A stretch of 64,000 nt of DNA from Xanthomonas sp. F10 (GTDB lineage Bacteria > Pseudomonadota > Gammaproteobacteria > Xanthomonadales > Xanthomonadaceae), in NCBI RefSeq assembly GCF_014206815.1, contig NZ_JACHNP010000002.1, positions 930,001 through 994,000 on the forward strand, written 5' to 3'. Both the position numbers and the translations under genes were made by a program. Every line of letters begins with the position of its first letter. Position 1 is the first letter of the stretch. The notes beneath the pieces are model-generated. The model saw only the letters and a program-made list of their open reading frames with translations, was not told where the DNA came from and did not search any database. Shown here in pieces: positions 10,601 to 19,121 of this stretch.

Positions 10601-11962
10601 CGGCTGCGGCGCGTGGTGCGCCAGGCCGCCAGCGAGACCGGCAAGCAGGTGCACCTGAGCCTGGAAGGCACCCACGGCGAACTCGACCGCAACGTGCTCG
10701 ATCGCATGGTCGCGCCGCTGGAGCACATGCTGCGCAACTCGGTCGCGCACGGCCTGGAAGCGCCGGAACAGCGCCGCGCCGCGGGCAAGGCGGAGGAGGG
10801 CAACATCGCCATCCGCCTGCGCCGCGAAGGTTCGGAAATCGTGCTGGAAGTGGCCGACGACGGCGCCGGGCTCGACCGCGAGGCGATTCGCCGCCGCGCC
10901 GAGCAGCGCGGGCTGGTCGCCGCCGACGCGGTGCTGTCCGACGACGAACTGGATGCGCTGATCTTCGCGCCCGGGTTCAGCACCTACGACCAGGTCAGCC
11001 AGCTGGCCGGCCGCGGCGTGGGCATGGACGTGGTGCGCAACGAAGTGCGCCAGCTCGGCGGCTCGGTGGACATCCACTCGGTGCGCGGCCAGGGCGTGAC
11101 CTTCACCCTGCGCCTGCCGCAGACCCTGGCAGTGACCCAGGCGGTGTTCGTGCAGATCGGCGACACCACCTTCGCGGTGCCGGTGGCGTCGGTCAGCGGT
11201 ATCGGCCGCATCGGCCGCGAACGCTTCGAGGCCGGCAGCGGCGGCTACCGCTACAGCGGCGAGGAGTACGCGCTGTACGACCTCGGCTCGCTGGTCGGAC
11301 AGGCGCCGGCGCGGGCCGAAGGCCAGGCGCAGGTGCCGCTGCTGCTGGTGCGCGCGGGCGATCTGCGCGCGGCGGTGGCGATCGACCAGGTGCTCGGCAA
11401 CCGCGAAATCGTGGTCAAGCCGGTCGGCCTGCAGATCGCTTCGGTGCCCGGCATCTACGGCGCCACCATCACCGGCGACGGCCGCGTGGTGGTGATCCTC
11501 GACATCGCCCCGTTGGTGCGCCGCTACCTGGCGCAGCCGCAGCGGCCGGTGGTGGAGGCGGTCCCGACCGAACAGCGCCGCGTGCCGCTGGTGATGGTGG
11601 TCGACGACTCGCTGACCATGCGCAAGGTCACCGGCCGCGTGCTGGAACGGCACAACTTCGACGTGGTGTCCGCGCGCGACGGCGTCGAGGCGCTGGAACG
11701 CCTGGAAGAGCGCGTGCCCGACCTGATGCTGCTGGACATCGAGATGCCGCGCATGGACGGCTACGAACTGGCGACCGCGATGCGCGCCGACCCGCGCTAC
11801 GCCGCCGTGCCGATCGTGATGATCACCTCGCGCAGCGGCGAAAAGCACCGCCAGCGCGCCTTCGAACTGGGCGTGCAGCGCTACCTCGGCAAGCCTTATC
11901 AAGAGTTGGATCTGATGCGCAACGTCTACGACCTGCTGGGGATCGCCCGTGTTCGCGAATGA
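4649..11962 (+). CDS. chpA: Hybrid chemotaxis histidine kinase ChpA (PilL)
   Basis: Central kinase of the Pil-Chp system, phosphorylating PilG/PilH and signalling to type IV pili; 2437 aa. Domains in order: a FimL/Hpt-like N-terminus with LHQVQGTLRMVEL (about residue 51), a degenerate Hpt (about 330), an Ala/Asp/Glu-rich linker (about 430-850), Hpt HTLKGSGRLVG (about 899), HTMSGAF (about 1041), a second long acidic linker (about 1130-1640), Hpt HTLKGGARMAG (about 1699), CheA-type dimer and ATPase domain with HMLRNSVAHGLE (about 2025), CheW-like domain (2160-2294), and a C-terminal receiver with LLDIEMPRMDGYE. ATG 4649 has GGAG 8-11 bases upstream; an in-frame GTG at 4625 is less likely. The linkers contain repeats. 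The next gene overlaps its 3' end. Confidence 0.93.
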   Translation: MSALRDAMSHAALGWVKPELDETLRQVRGEIEAFVEEPADTGRMRFCAGYLHQVQGTLRMVELYAPAMVAEELELLATAVQNGQAADRDEACATLMRGTVLLPDYLERLQDGHRDIPIVLLPLLNEIRAARGEAGLSEGALFALAPDAAAATEAELDHARGSLAGRNRELLDTVGTAIKEELLRVKDALDLHLRTGGDVAALQIQVDELGSVADTLGVMGLGVARSVVVQQRDALRSIVDGAREADEGLLLDIAGALLYVDASLDDQVAYLGAGGDVHDDASAAEARRTVEVLAHEAIANFGSAREHFVAFIETNWDHARLDEVPRLLGEVAGALRMLELPQPADYLEGVRRYVATELIGKRRVPSGRQLDTLADAMASLEYYLEALRERRPGREEILDITRSSLEALRYWPLPETAPAAPGVLPSGSGGGESVAPPPPVVADRIVESAPASIAPPVVPAWDLAPAEDAPEMKPRTQDAAPSAPQAPQWSLATDEPDAAAEPASVAADEGAVRDEAAQESTAPSQALSFDPVAAEQDSWTGTAEPLHISLDSLVLEQDALRPETPPAFAQEDEAATASAASASELAGFDPVAAEYSDAAPAETPAAFAGLGEYDDPNLIIVDAPAAAEDTDAATPPLVIELEDAPAFADAPSMAADEEPALDWHATPASQDEEPAFALADVGADIAHGERLDAAGEAEPFDAAVEDEGAAHASPTGTEEVAAADGVHETDSPAALDGAAHADADLASSGEEAHSDAVTDAPSVPAHAEPEPEHHATLEPAPEHAATAETAAPVSDAEAAFLADLEAAAAQFDVTSAAPGGEHAAPAAAEASAAPGAAPATATPALETGFIDGDGEIDDEIRAVFLEEFDEELVNLGTLLPAWRAAPGHMESLRPIRRVFHTLKGSGRLVGARVLGEFSWKIESMLNRVLDGSRPASPAVVAMVEQAYAVLPQLNAALRGEGAVQADLDAIQAVAERIAAGEDAFYFATPQAAATPRAGTPASVDSVLREILEAEVATHLETVHDWLQHAPQPATEALLRAMHTMSGAFAMTDVPEITAVTGPAESYVKRALASGSVPSADGVRALEESARAIAATIAELQAPSPVIPPFTELSQRLRALVDTLPEVQWPPIAYDEDEEDLSASAPADAGLDAQAVQAVELTAADDLSAFVGDAAHLHETLPADETAGQADERASDQRAVDVPADAVPESTQAEAGATLDADADADADAEAAVPASASEHASPAAEASAQEQPPSHDTASVDATTTHDEPEADAQAALAQDGQLDELTVEAPLSAEQVPDESAPEALDAGAEQDATADAIAADAATGTQVDAQELQAPEHDDEAQDSEDRATDAQAEEIRDASAHAQAPDHAAADRDAEAHAIDAQAEDTQDAAVHAQEVQASDHAAAERDGEDQATDAQANDSQDASAHAEATQGPDHDAAHRDADAPTEDADEAHEQQLNEDAPAIGLRQQPSASSNGWRHDGTASANDDTEAAAEHGDATPDGASHPDEVTDADGAASLAADAADAHTDAEAQAEHVEPIDGARDGVPQDAADAADHAAHVPPSDTAEATDTHHATSDEAHHAPQADAAQDDTTTAADADAAASADDLHEDTHQHAPEAAAPAPFEADAAHAAADGARTDLSAADLGPLDFADLDRELVDIFVDEGKDLLDHCDRLIAELRAAPQDRDVLGGLQRDLHTLKGGARMAGINAIGDLGHGIESLLEVVAAHRTELDRQDVQLLERGFDRLHQLLTLTGNHRAVAMPQDLIGAFDARAHGQAPVAVGDAATVAAATVAAADDTLAAAALAAVAAPLSAPLPAEGTLDDESTIARPMQEQVRVRADLLDRLVNHAGEVAIYRSRLEQQLGAFRGAMAELDRTNARLRDQLRRLDLETEAQIVARYQREQDQAEQSFDPLELDRFSTLQQLSRALNESAADLGGLQGVLDDLARQYDGLLQQQSRVSSELQDGLMRARMVPFDGLVPRLRRVVRQAASETGKQVHLSLEGTHGELDRNVLDRMVAPLEHMLRNSVAHGLEAPEQRRAAGKAEEGNIAIRLRREGSEIVLEVADDGAGLDREAIRRRAEQRGLVAADAVLSDDELDALIFAPGFSTYDQVSQLAGRGVGMDVVRNEVRQLGGSVDIHSVRGQGVTFTLRLPQTLAVTQAVFVQIGDTTFAVPVASVSGIGRIGRERFEAGSGGYRYSGEEYALYDLGSLVGQAPARAEGQAQVPLLLVRAGDLRAAVAIDQVLGNREIVVKPVGLQIASVPGIYGATITGDGRVVVILDIAPLVRRYLAQPQRPVVEAVPTEQRRVPLVMVVDDSLTMRKVTGRVLERHNFDVVSARDGVEALERLEERVPDLMLLDIEMPRMDGYELATAMRADPRYAAVPIVMITSRSGEKHRQRAFELGVQRYLGKPYQELDLMRNVYDLLGIARVRE
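8302..8334 (+). repeat. Hexanucleotide GACGCT tract in the chpA linker
   Basis: Five perfect tandem GACGCT units followed by GAG encode Asp-Ala dipeptides in the second acidic linker of ChpA. Because the unit is 6 bp, slipped-strand changes would keep frame and only alter linker length. Confidence 0.8.
8680..9010 (+). repeat. Imperfect tandem protein repeats in the chpA linker
   Basis: Three to four diverged units of roughly 32-36 codons, each built on the pattern DAQA-x(3-6)-DA-x-AHA-x(3-7)-PDHAAA-x-RD. Examples are the blocks beginning RATDAQAEEIRDASAHAQ, AIDAQAEDTQDAAVHAQ and ATDAQANDSQDASAHAE. They sit between the third and last Hpt domains, in sequence that should be disordered. Copy number probably differs between strains. 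Confidence 0.7.
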
Positions 11963-13286
11963 CGGCGACGCCACCGCCACGCCGGTCGCGTTGCTGGCCC
12001 GTCCCGGCAAGGCGCGCGAGCGCCTGCGCGAAGCGCTGCATCTGGTCGGCGCCGCGATCGTGCTGGAGGACGACCCCGGTGCGATCGACGCGCAGACCCT
12101 GGCCGATGCCGGGCCCAGTGCGGTGCTGATCGCGCTGGAGCCGGCGATCGAGGACGCGCTGGAGCGGCTGGATGCGGCGCTGGCGCTGCCCGGCGTCACC
12201 GTGATCTTCGACGAGGCCGAACTGGCCGCGCGCCGCGAAGGATGGGAAGTGCAGCGCTGGGCGCGGCACCTGGCGGCCAAGCTGCAAGGCCACCAGGACG
12301 TGCTGCCGCCCGGCCGCGAGACCGAGGCCGGCCTGCAGCCGGAGCCGGGCCTGCCGGCGACGCCGGCGCAACTGCACGACGCCGCGCCGATCGGCCTGCA
12401 CGTCGACGAAGCCACCAGCTTCGCCGAGGCCGCGCCAGAAGATGGCATGTACACCTGGCAGCCGCCGGCCGATGTCGCCCCCGGCTTCGAGGAGCTGCAG
12501 TTTGCGCGCGCCGAAGCTGCCGCCAGCGACGCGCCGGCGTTCCCGGCTGCAGCGCCTGCCGATGCCGCACCGGCTGCGCCGACAGCCGCACCCGCGGCGC
12601 TGCCGGCCAGTGCCTGGTCGCTGGTCGACGACGATACGCCGCTGATCGCGACGCCGCGCGTGCCGCAACGCGAACCGCAATTTTCGACCGAAGGCCTGTC
12701 GCTGGTCGCGCTGGAGTCGGAAGAGCCCGCGTCCACCAGCGGCGCCGGCACCCGCGCCGACGTCGCGCGTGGGGCGGTGCTGGTGATGGCCGGCATCGGC
12801 GGCCCCGACGCGATCCGCCGCCTGCTCGCCGCGCTGCCGGAACGCTTCCCGTTGCCGCTGCTGGTGCAGTTGCGCCTGGATGGCGGCCGCTACGGCAACC
12901 TGGTCAAGCAGATCGCGCGCGTGTCCGCGCTGCCGGTGCTGCTGGCCGAGGCCGGCGAGCCGGTCGCCCCCGGCAACGTCTACATCCTGCCCGACGACGT
13001 CGGCGTACAGGGCACCGCCGGCCTGCGCTTCGTCGCCCAGGACGCCGGCGCCTCGGTGGTCGCCGGCCTGCCGGCCGCACACAGCGCAGTGCTGCTGCTC
13101 AGTGGCAGCGATCCGCAACAGGTCGACGCCGTACTGGCACTTGCCGCGCAGGGCGCCTGGGTGGCTGGGCAATCCGGCGACGGCTGCTACGACCCCGCCG
13201 CCGGCGCGCAACTGATCCTGCAGGGCCATCCCGGCGGCGATCCGGCGCAACTGGCCCAGGCCTTGACCGCGCGGTGGAGCGGCTGA
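11949..13286 (+). CDS. CheB-like protein with degenerate methylesterase domain (ChpB position)
   Basis: 445 aa protein starting with GTG 11949, overlapping chpA by 14 bp. An N-terminal receiver-like half (about 1-120, no clear phospho-acceptor) and a Pro/Ala linker precede a C-terminal CheB methylesterase fold (about 275-445): GGPDAIRRLLAALPERFPLP and later SALPVLLAEAGEPVAPGNVY align well to CheB. The catalytic residues do not. The A-S-T-G-G serine loop reads AGIGG, the QHM histidine reads QLR, and the final GMGxDG aspartate loop reads SGSDPQ. It therefore looks like a pseudo-enzyme scaffold replacing ChpB, in keeping with the missing PilK methyltransferase. The position between chpA and a CheW-like gene matches chpB. 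Confidence 0.8.
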   Translation: MFANDGDATATPVALLARPGKARERLREALHLVGAAIVLEDDPGAIDAQTLADAGPSAVLIALEPAIEDALERLDAALALPGVTVIFDEAELAARREGWEVQRWARHLAAKLQGHQDVLPPGRETEAGLQPEPGLPATPAQLHDAAPIGLHVDEATSFAEAAPEDGMYTWQPPADVAPGFEELQFARAEAAASDAPAFPAAAPADAAPAAPTAAPAALPASAWSLVDDDTPLIATPRVPQREPQFSTEGLSLVALESEEPASTSGAGTRADVARGAVLVMAGIGGPDAIRRLLAALPERFPLPLLVQLRLDGGRYGNLVKQIARVSALPVLLAEAGEPVAPGNVYILPDDVGVQGTAGLRFVAQDAGASVVAGLPAAHSAVLLLSGSDPQQVDAVLALAAQGAWVAGQSGDGCYDPAAGAQLILQGHPGGDPAQLAQALTARWSG

Positions 13287-13359
13287 GCGAGGCGGCACAC
13301 GCCATTCCCCGCCGCGCCCGCACCGCGCGTTTTTTCCGCTTTCAGGACGAAGTCACTCC

Positions 13360-13836
13360 ATGAGCAGCTACGCCAGCAACGACGAAATCCGCGGTGTCCT
13401 CATCCTGGCCGGCAGCGAGCGCGTGTTGCTGCCCAACGCCACCATCGCCGAAGTGATGTCGCGCGTTCCGGTCGAACCGCTGCCCGACGCTCCGCACTGG
13501 CTGCTCGGCCAGATCGCCTGGTACGGCTGGAAAGTCCCGCTGGTCTCCTTCGCCCGCCTGACCGGCCTGGGCGCCGAGACCGTCGCCACCAACAACAAGA
13601 TCGTCGTGCTCAAGGCCCTGGGCGGCAATCCCGACCTGCCGTACTTGGCGCTGCTCACCCAATCCTTCCCGCAACTGATCTCCGTCCCCCGCGACGGCCT
13701 GCTCGCTGACGCCTCCGAAGAAACCCTCCCGCCCGGCGTGCACATGCGCGTGCTGCTGGGCGAGCAGAGCGCATTGCTGCCGGATCTTGAGGCGATCGAG
13801 GGGATGGTTGTGGAGCGGTTTGCGGTGGCAGAGTAG
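13360..13836 (+). CDS. chpC: CheW-like protein ChpC
   Basis: 158 aa CheW-domain protein ending the Pil-Chp operon. The core reads WLLGQIAWYGWKVPLVSFARL, the CheW beta-strand pair. ChpC-type adaptors are thought to link additional receptors to ChpA. ATG 13360 is preceded by AGGACGA. The gap from the CheB-like gene is 73 bp. Its 3' end is followed by 384 bp without a gene. Confidence 0.82.
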   Translation: MSSYASNDEIRGVLILAGSERVLLPNATIAEVMSRVPVEPLPDAPHWLLGQIAWYGWKVPLVSFARLTGLGAETVATNNKIVVLKALGGNPDLPYLALLTQSFPQLISVPRDGLLADASEETLPPGVHMRVLLGEQSALLPDLEAIEGMVVERFAVAE

Positions 13837-14220
13837 GGGCGATCAGTCTTGCGGCCGTCTTGCTTCTGACTGCAAGCTGCAACTTCCATCGCCGATGTTC
13901 TGCCTGCTTGAGCAGAGCGCGCTTCAGCGTGTTGCCAGGGTAAGTGGCTTCGTCTAGCATCGTCGATCGTCATGACAAGGATTGTCGTATGCGCAACGTG
14001 TGGTTTCCGTTCGCTGTACTGCTTCGCTCAGGGATGAGCCGATCTGGCCAATGCCACGCGTTTTATTTGGATGGCCCCGATCTTGCGACCGCACCAGCGG
14101 CCGCCGTTGGCTATGCGCTATTGCGCGTCAGAAGGAGGCCGGTCGAGTCCCATGGACCCGCTCGACATCCTGCTGCTCCCTGATTCGACCGAATTGATGG
14201 ACTTCTTGCAAGGACGCGCA
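13837..14220 (+). other. Intergenic space before the RHS gene
   Basis: 384 bp with no convincing coding frame. An open frame leads in-phase into the RHS gene from about 14071, but it lacks a ribosome site and a signal-peptide-like start, so it is treated as upstream DNA. No clear promoter or terminator was recognised. Confidence 0.5.
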
Positions 14221-17200
14221 ATGATCACTACCGCCCGCACTCCCACTTATTTCGGCGCCATGCGCTTCGCGCTTCTGATCGCGATGCTGCTCCTTCTGTC
14301 AGGGGCCGCATTCGCAGCGGCAGAAGGGAAGAAGCAGCAGTTCCAGCTACGCGATGCGGAGGGGAATGACCGTGGTGTCTATTCCACCCAAGCCGAAGCG
14401 GAGGCCGCGATCAAGGCGATTCCTGGGCCTCAAAACATGGAGGACGCGTACCAGTACGTCGATACGATCAAGGACACCGTCGTCAAGGAAAATGGGTCAT
14501 CGGTGATCACCTATTGGATGGGTCGTACCAAAGCCATTGACGAAGAGTGGATGTATACCACTTGGCACACCTCCAAGATTCCGACCGAAGAGCAGGCAGC
14601 CATCATTCTTGCCCAGGAAGTCAGCGCTACAAAGCCCGCGTGCCCTCCAGCTTCAGTCTCGCCGGTAGAGGCTTGGCGAGCTATCTCTGGCCCGTATCCC
14701 GAGTATGACATCGGCATCGAAGGTCAGAGCAGAGGATACAGCGCTCATACCTATTATGAAGATTGCAGCGGCCCCGACGAGTACATCACGTATATGAGCC
14801 GTACGCGGCGCTCCGAATGCCCGAAGCCTTACGCGTCCTGGCACATTAGCGACCAAGGTTGCACCAACAAAGAGATCTTCGCCACCATCGAAGTCTCGAC
14901 GTTGCAATGCGAGACGCAAAAAAATGGCGGCAACTCCGGAATGCGAGGCAACCCCTGCGACGTCAAGACCGGCGAGAAATTCCAGACCGAGCGCGACCTG
15001 GATCTTGGGTGGATCACCCTGACGCGTTATTACCACTCGGGTATCGCGCTGAACACGGGTGGATTCGGCCCTGGCTGGACCTTCTCGCACAGTCTGCACC
15101 TGACGATCCAGGGCGATACGCTTGGCCTGGTGGAAGGCAGCGGCTATGCCGTGCCGTTCCGCAAGATGGGTTCTGAATATCGCGCGGCCAACGCCTCGGA
15201 CGAGCGCATCGTCGCCAACAGCGACCAATGGATCCTGTATCGCCAGGATGCGATCTACACCTTCGATGCCAAGGGCAAGCTGGTCTCGCGCATGGCCGAG
15301 GATGGCAGTGGATGGGTGTATGGCTACAACGCGCGTGGGCGCTTGCAGAGTATCGCCTCGCTGCAGGGGCGCTCCCTCGAACTGGTGTATGCAGACGAAA
15401 ACGACGATGCACTGATCAGCGGCGTCGTCTCCGGTGGGGTGCAACTGGTCAGTTACAGCTACGACCAGCAGCGCCTGACTGGCGTCACGTATGCAGACGG
15501 CAAGAGCCGGATCTATCACTATGAGGACACGCGCTTCCCGCGCCATCTGACCGGTGTGACCACGGAAGACGGCCAGCGCTTCAGCACCTTCGCCTACGAC
15601 GAGGTCGGTCGTGCGATCTCCAGCCAGCACGCCGGTGGCATCGACGGCATCACCCTGGCGTACTCCGCCGCCGGTACCCGCGTCACCGACGCGTTGGGCG
15701 ATGTCAACGATTACACGATGACCGATGCCGGTGGTGTCTCGCCGAAGGTGGCCGCCGTTGCTAGGACCGACGGCACGCTGCAGTACAGCTACAATGACCA
15801 GTCCAGCGACTTCCGCCGCCGGCTGAGCAGCGTCACCGATCGCCGTGGCGTCCAGACCCAGCACAGCTATGCCGAAGCGACCGAGAACGGTGTCGTGGTG
15901 AACATTCACACCGTGCGCGAGGCGGTCGGGCAACCACAGGAGCGCACCACAACGACGCGTACCGCGGCCGGCAGCAATCGCCTGCTGTCGGTGCAGACCG
16001 GTGGGCGTACCGTGTCCTACAGCTACAACGATCGCCTGCAGCCGGTGCAGATGACGAGCAGCGACACGGCTTCAGGCAAGCAGCGCACGGTCACCTACAG
16101 CTACTGCGAAGCGGCGGACGTGGCGGCGACCGACAGCACCTGCCCGATCCTGGGCCTGCCCAAGTCGGTCGACGGCGCGCGCGCCGACGTCAACGACACC
16201 ACCACGTTCACCTACTACCCCGCCGACGACACCACCTGCGCCACGTCCCCGACCAGCTGCGCACACCGCAAGGGCGACCTGTGGAAAGTGACCCATGCGC
16301 TGGGCCAAATCACCGAGTACTTGGCCTACGACGGCGCCGGCCGCGTGCTGTCGGCGAAGAACGCCAACGGCGTGGTCACCGACTACACCTACCACCCGCG
16401 TGGCTGGCTGACCGCCAGCAAGGTGCGCGGGTCCGACGACAGCAGCGAGAGCGACGACCGCATTACCGCGATCGACTATTGGCCGACTGGTCTGGTCAAG
16501 CAGGTGACGCAGCCTGATGGCGCGTTCACCCGCTTCACCTACGACGCCGCACACCGGTTGACGGATATCGCCGACAACGCCGGCAACACCATCCACTACA
16601 CGCTGGACAATGCCGGCAACCGATCCAAGGAAGACACCAAGGACGCATCGGGCACACTCAAGCGCACGCTCTCGCGGGTGTACAACCAGCTCGGCCAACT
16701 GGTGACGCAGGCCACCGCACAAGGTGATCCGACCGACTTCGGCTACGATCCAAACGGCAACACCAAGACCGTCACCGACGCGCTCGGACATGTCACCCAG
16801 AACGACTACGACCCGCTCAACCGCCTGGCGCGTACCCTGCAGGATGTGGGCGGCATCGCTGCCGAGACCAAGTTCGGCTACGACGCGCTGGACAACCTGA
16901 CCAAGGTCACCGACCCCAAGGGCCTGGACACTACTTATGCCTACAACGGCCTGGGCGACTTGACCAAGCTCACCAGCCCAGACACCGGCAGCACCACGTA
17001 TACCTACGACAGCGCCGGCAACCGCGCCACCCAGACCGATGCGCGCAACATCAAGACCAGCTACGGCTACGACGCGTTGAACCGCCTGACCCAGGTCGGC
17101 TATCCGACCACCAGCCTCAACGTCAGCTACACCTACGACGTCAGCCAGAGCACCTGCGCCAGCGGCGAGACCTACGGCGTCGGCCACCTGACCCGGATGC

Positions 17201-18909
17201 AGGACGGCAGCGGCAGCACCGACTACTGCTACGACCGTTTCGGCGGTCTGGTGCGCAAGGTGCAGACCACCAACGGCAAGGTGTTCGTGGTCCGCTACGC
17301 CTACACCAAGGCCGGGCAACTTAGCCGGTTGACCTACCCGGATGGGGCGGTGGTGGACTACGTACGCAACGCCCAGGGCCAGACCACCGAGGTCGGCGTG
17401 ACCCCACCTGGCGGCACCCGCCAGGTGCTGCTGAACCAGGCCACCTACTATCCGTTCGGCCCGGTCGCCGGGTGGACCTACGGCAACGGCCGTCCGATGC
17501 AGCGCGTGCTGGATCAGGACTACCGCCCGCTGGCGGTCAACGACACGCGCAGCGATGGCCTTGCGGTGGGCTTCGCGTTCGACCCGGTCGGCAATCTCAG
17601 CGCGCTGACCGCGCCCGGCAACACCGCACCGGTCATCAAACTGGACTACGACCCGCTGGGCCGTCTGACCGCGTTCAAGGATGGTCCGACCGATACGGTG
17701 ATCGACGGCTACACCTATGACGCCACCGGCAACCGCCTCAGCGCCAAGGTCAACACCAGCACCCAGACCTACAGCTATCCGACCACCAGCCATCGCCTGA
17801 GCAGCGTGGCCGGCACCGCACGTAGCTATGACGCGGCCGGCAACACCACGGCGATCGGCGGCACCGCCGTGCAGTACGTGTACGGCGCTAACGGCCGGCT
17901 GACACAGGTCAAGCGTAGCAGCACCACCGTGGCGAACTATGCCTACAATGGCCGTGGCGAGCAGGTCAGGCGGGTGGGCAAGACCAATACCTACACGCTG
18001 TACGACGAGAGTGGTCACTGGCTGGGCGACTACGACAACAACGGTGCGGTCGTGCAGCAGGCGATCTGGCTGGATGACCTGCCGGTGGGCGTACTCGCCA
18101 AAAACACGCTGCGCTATGTGCAACCAGACCACCTGGGCACCCCGCGCGCGGTGATCGACCCGGTCCGCGACGTGGCGATCTGGCGCTGGGACCTGAAGGG
18201 CGAAGCGTTCGGCGCCACCGCCCCAGACCAGGACCCGGACAAGGACGGCACGGCCTTTGTGTTCGATATGCGGTTCCCGGGGCAGCGCTATGACGCGCTG
18301 AGTGGGCTCAACCAGAACTACTTCCGCGACTATGAGCCCGGTACGGGGCGGTATGTGCAGAGTGATCCGATTGGGTTGGGCGGAGGTATGAGTACGTACG
18401 CCTATGTGGGCCTTAATCCTGCTTATTCAAAAGATCTTTACGGCCTTGAGTCTCCTGGCTGGTGGTCATTCCCCCCCGGAGTGCAAAGAGAACGCTGGCG
18501 AGAGTCTCAAAAACACGGATATCGCGGAGAGTTGAATTTTCAGCTCAGCTTAGGTGGCTCCTACGGAAATTTTGCCGCAGGAGGCAGTGGTGAGGGTGGC
18601 ATTGCCCTCGATACGAGTGGCAAGATTTGCTTATATATGAAGGGGTGTGGTACTACGCCGGTGGCCGGTGGTTTCATTGGGGGACTAGGTGGGACAGCAG
18701 GTTTCTCCTGTGGGACGGGCGGTTTGTCTGAAGGGAAAAGTAGCTCGGTTCAGTTGCAGATAGGTGCAATGGAAGGAGCTGGGGCCAAAGGTTCGGTTGA
18801 AGTTTCCAAGGATGGAAGTGCATCTTTAGGAATAAATGCTGGTATAGGTAGTCAGGTCTCCGGTGGCTTTCAGCAATGTCAGACAAGGACATTTCTATGC
18901 ACAAAATAA
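14221..18909 (+). CDS. Secreted RHS/YD-repeat protein with variable C-terminus
   Basis: 1562 aa. ATG 14221 follows AAGGA by 6 bases. A hydrophobic signal sequence (MRFALLIAMLLLLSGAAFA) lies at residues 14-32. After an N-terminal unknown region comes a DUF6531-like entry (GNPCDVKTGEKFQTERDLDL, about 243), then dozens of YD repeats (for example TFTYDAAHRLTDIADNAGN). The RHS core starts with DHLGTPRAVIDP near 1302 and ends SDPIGLGGGMSTYAYVGLNP...DLYGL. Beyond about residue 1409 the last 150 residues are Gly-rich, have lower GC and share nothing with the core: the normal site of the exchangeable toxin tail in polymorphic RHS proteins. The tail family was not recognised. A small membrane protein overlaps its 3' end. 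Confidence 0.88.
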   Translation: MITTARTPTYFGAMRFALLIAMLLLLSGAAFAAAEGKKQQFQLRDAEGNDRGVYSTQAEAEAAIKAIPGPQNMEDAYQYVDTIKDTVVKENGSSVITYWMGRTKAIDEEWMYTTWHTSKIPTEEQAAIILAQEVSATKPACPPASVSPVEAWRAISGPYPEYDIGIEGQSRGYSAHTYYEDCSGPDEYITYMSRTRRSECPKPYASWHISDQGCTNKEIFATIEVSTLQCETQKNGGNSGMRGNPCDVKTGEKFQTERDLDLGWITLTRYYHSGIALNTGGFGPGWTFSHSLHLTIQGDTLGLVEGSGYAVPFRKMGSEYRAANASDERIVANSDQWILYRQDAIYTFDAKGKLVSRMAEDGSGWVYGYNARGRLQSIASLQGRSLELVYADENDDALISGVVSGGVQLVSYSYDQQRLTGVTYADGKSRIYHYEDTRFPRHLTGVTTEDGQRFSTFAYDEVGRAISSQHAGGIDGITLAYSAAGTRVTDALGDVNDYTMTDAGGVSPKVAAVARTDGTLQYSYNDQSSDFRRRLSSVTDRRGVQTQHSYAEATENGVVVNIHTVREAVGQPQERTTTTRTAAGSNRLLSVQTGGRTVSYSYNDRLQPVQMTSSDTASGKQRTVTYSYCEAADVAATDSTCPILGLPKSVDGARADVNDTTTFTYYPADDTTCATSPTSCAHRKGDLWKVTHALGQITEYLAYDGAGRVLSAKNANGVVTDYTYHPRGWLTASKVRGSDDSSESDDRITAIDYWPTGLVKQVTQPDGAFTRFTYDAAHRLTDIADNAGNTIHYTLDNAGNRSKEDTKDASGTLKRTLSRVYNQLGQLVTQATAQGDPTDFGYDPNGNTKTVTDALGHVTQNDYDPLNRLARTLQDVGGIAAETKFGYDALDNLTKVTDPKGLDTTYAYNGLGDLTKLTSPDTGSTTYTYDSAGNRATQTDARNIKTSYGYDALNRLTQVGYPTTSLNVSYTYDVSQSTCASGETYGVGHLTRMQDGSGSTDYCYDRFGGLVRKVQTTNGKVFVVRYAYTKAGQLSRLTYPDGAVVDYVRNAQGQTTEVGVTPPGGTRQVLLNQATYYPFGPVAGWTYGNGRPMQRVLDQDYRPLAVNDTRSDGLAVGFAFDPVGNLSALTAPGNTAPVIKLDYDPLGRLTAFKDGPTDTVIDGYTYDATGNRLSAKVNTSTQTYSYPTTSHRLSSVAGTARSYDAAGNTTAIGGTAVQYVYGANGRLTQVKRSSTTVANYAYNGRGEQVRRVGKTNTYTLYDESGHWLGDYDNNGAVVQQAIWLDDLPVGVLAKNTLRYVQPDHLGTPRAVIDPVRDVAIWRWDLKGEAFGATAPDQDPDKDGTAFVFDMRFPGQRYDALSGLNQNYFRDYEPGTGRYVQSDPIGLGGGMSTYAYVGLNPAYSKDLYGLESPGWWSFPPGVQRERWRESQKHGYRGELNFQLSLGGSYGNFAAGGSGEGGIALDTSGKICLYMKGCGTTPVAGGFIGGLGGTAGFSCGTGGLSEGKSSSVQLQIGAMEGAGAKGSVEVSKDGSASLGINAGIGSQVSGGFQQCQTRTFLCTK

Positions 18910-19121
18910 ACTGGCAAAAAATCAGATCTGATCAGAAATTGCTTGTCGGTTTTTCGATATTTTTGCTTGCATTTTTTGGGCTTATTTCATGTTGGGCGAT
19001 AGAGTATTTTATTGGGCTCAGGGTCTATAGGTTGCTCGTCATGTTGTTCATGGGTTTAGCTATTGTGGATGTTCTTGCGCTTGCATCATATTCATATGAT
19101 AAATATTTGAAGAAGAGTTAA
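18897..19121 (+). CDS. Small membrane protein overlapping the RHS gene, immunity-like
   Basis: 74 aa starting at ATG 18897 (MHKINWQKIRSDQKLLVGFS), with AAGGA 9 bases upstream; an in-frame ATG at 18876 would add seven residues. It overlaps the RHS stop by 13 bp and is clearly AT-rich. Two hydrophobic segments (about residues 15-39 and 44-64) predict an inner-membrane protein. Position immediately after an RHS C-terminal tail is where the cognate immunity gene is normally found, so that role is inferred. No family was recognised. Confidence 0.65.
   Translation: MHKINWQKIRSDQKLLVGFSIFLLAFFGLISCWAIEYFIGLRVYRLLVMLFMGLAIVDVLALASYSYDKYLKKS

Noticed and set aside
2363-12796. Giant minus-strand open frame of about 3,480 codons opposite pilJ-chpA
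   Set aside because: It is the antisense shadow of the high-GC chpA codon pattern. It is His/Arg/Gly/Val-rich without domains and runs across several real genes.
14653-18132. Long minus-strand frames opposite the RHS gene
   Set aside because: Antisense shadows of the YD repeats; no start signals and no family motifs.
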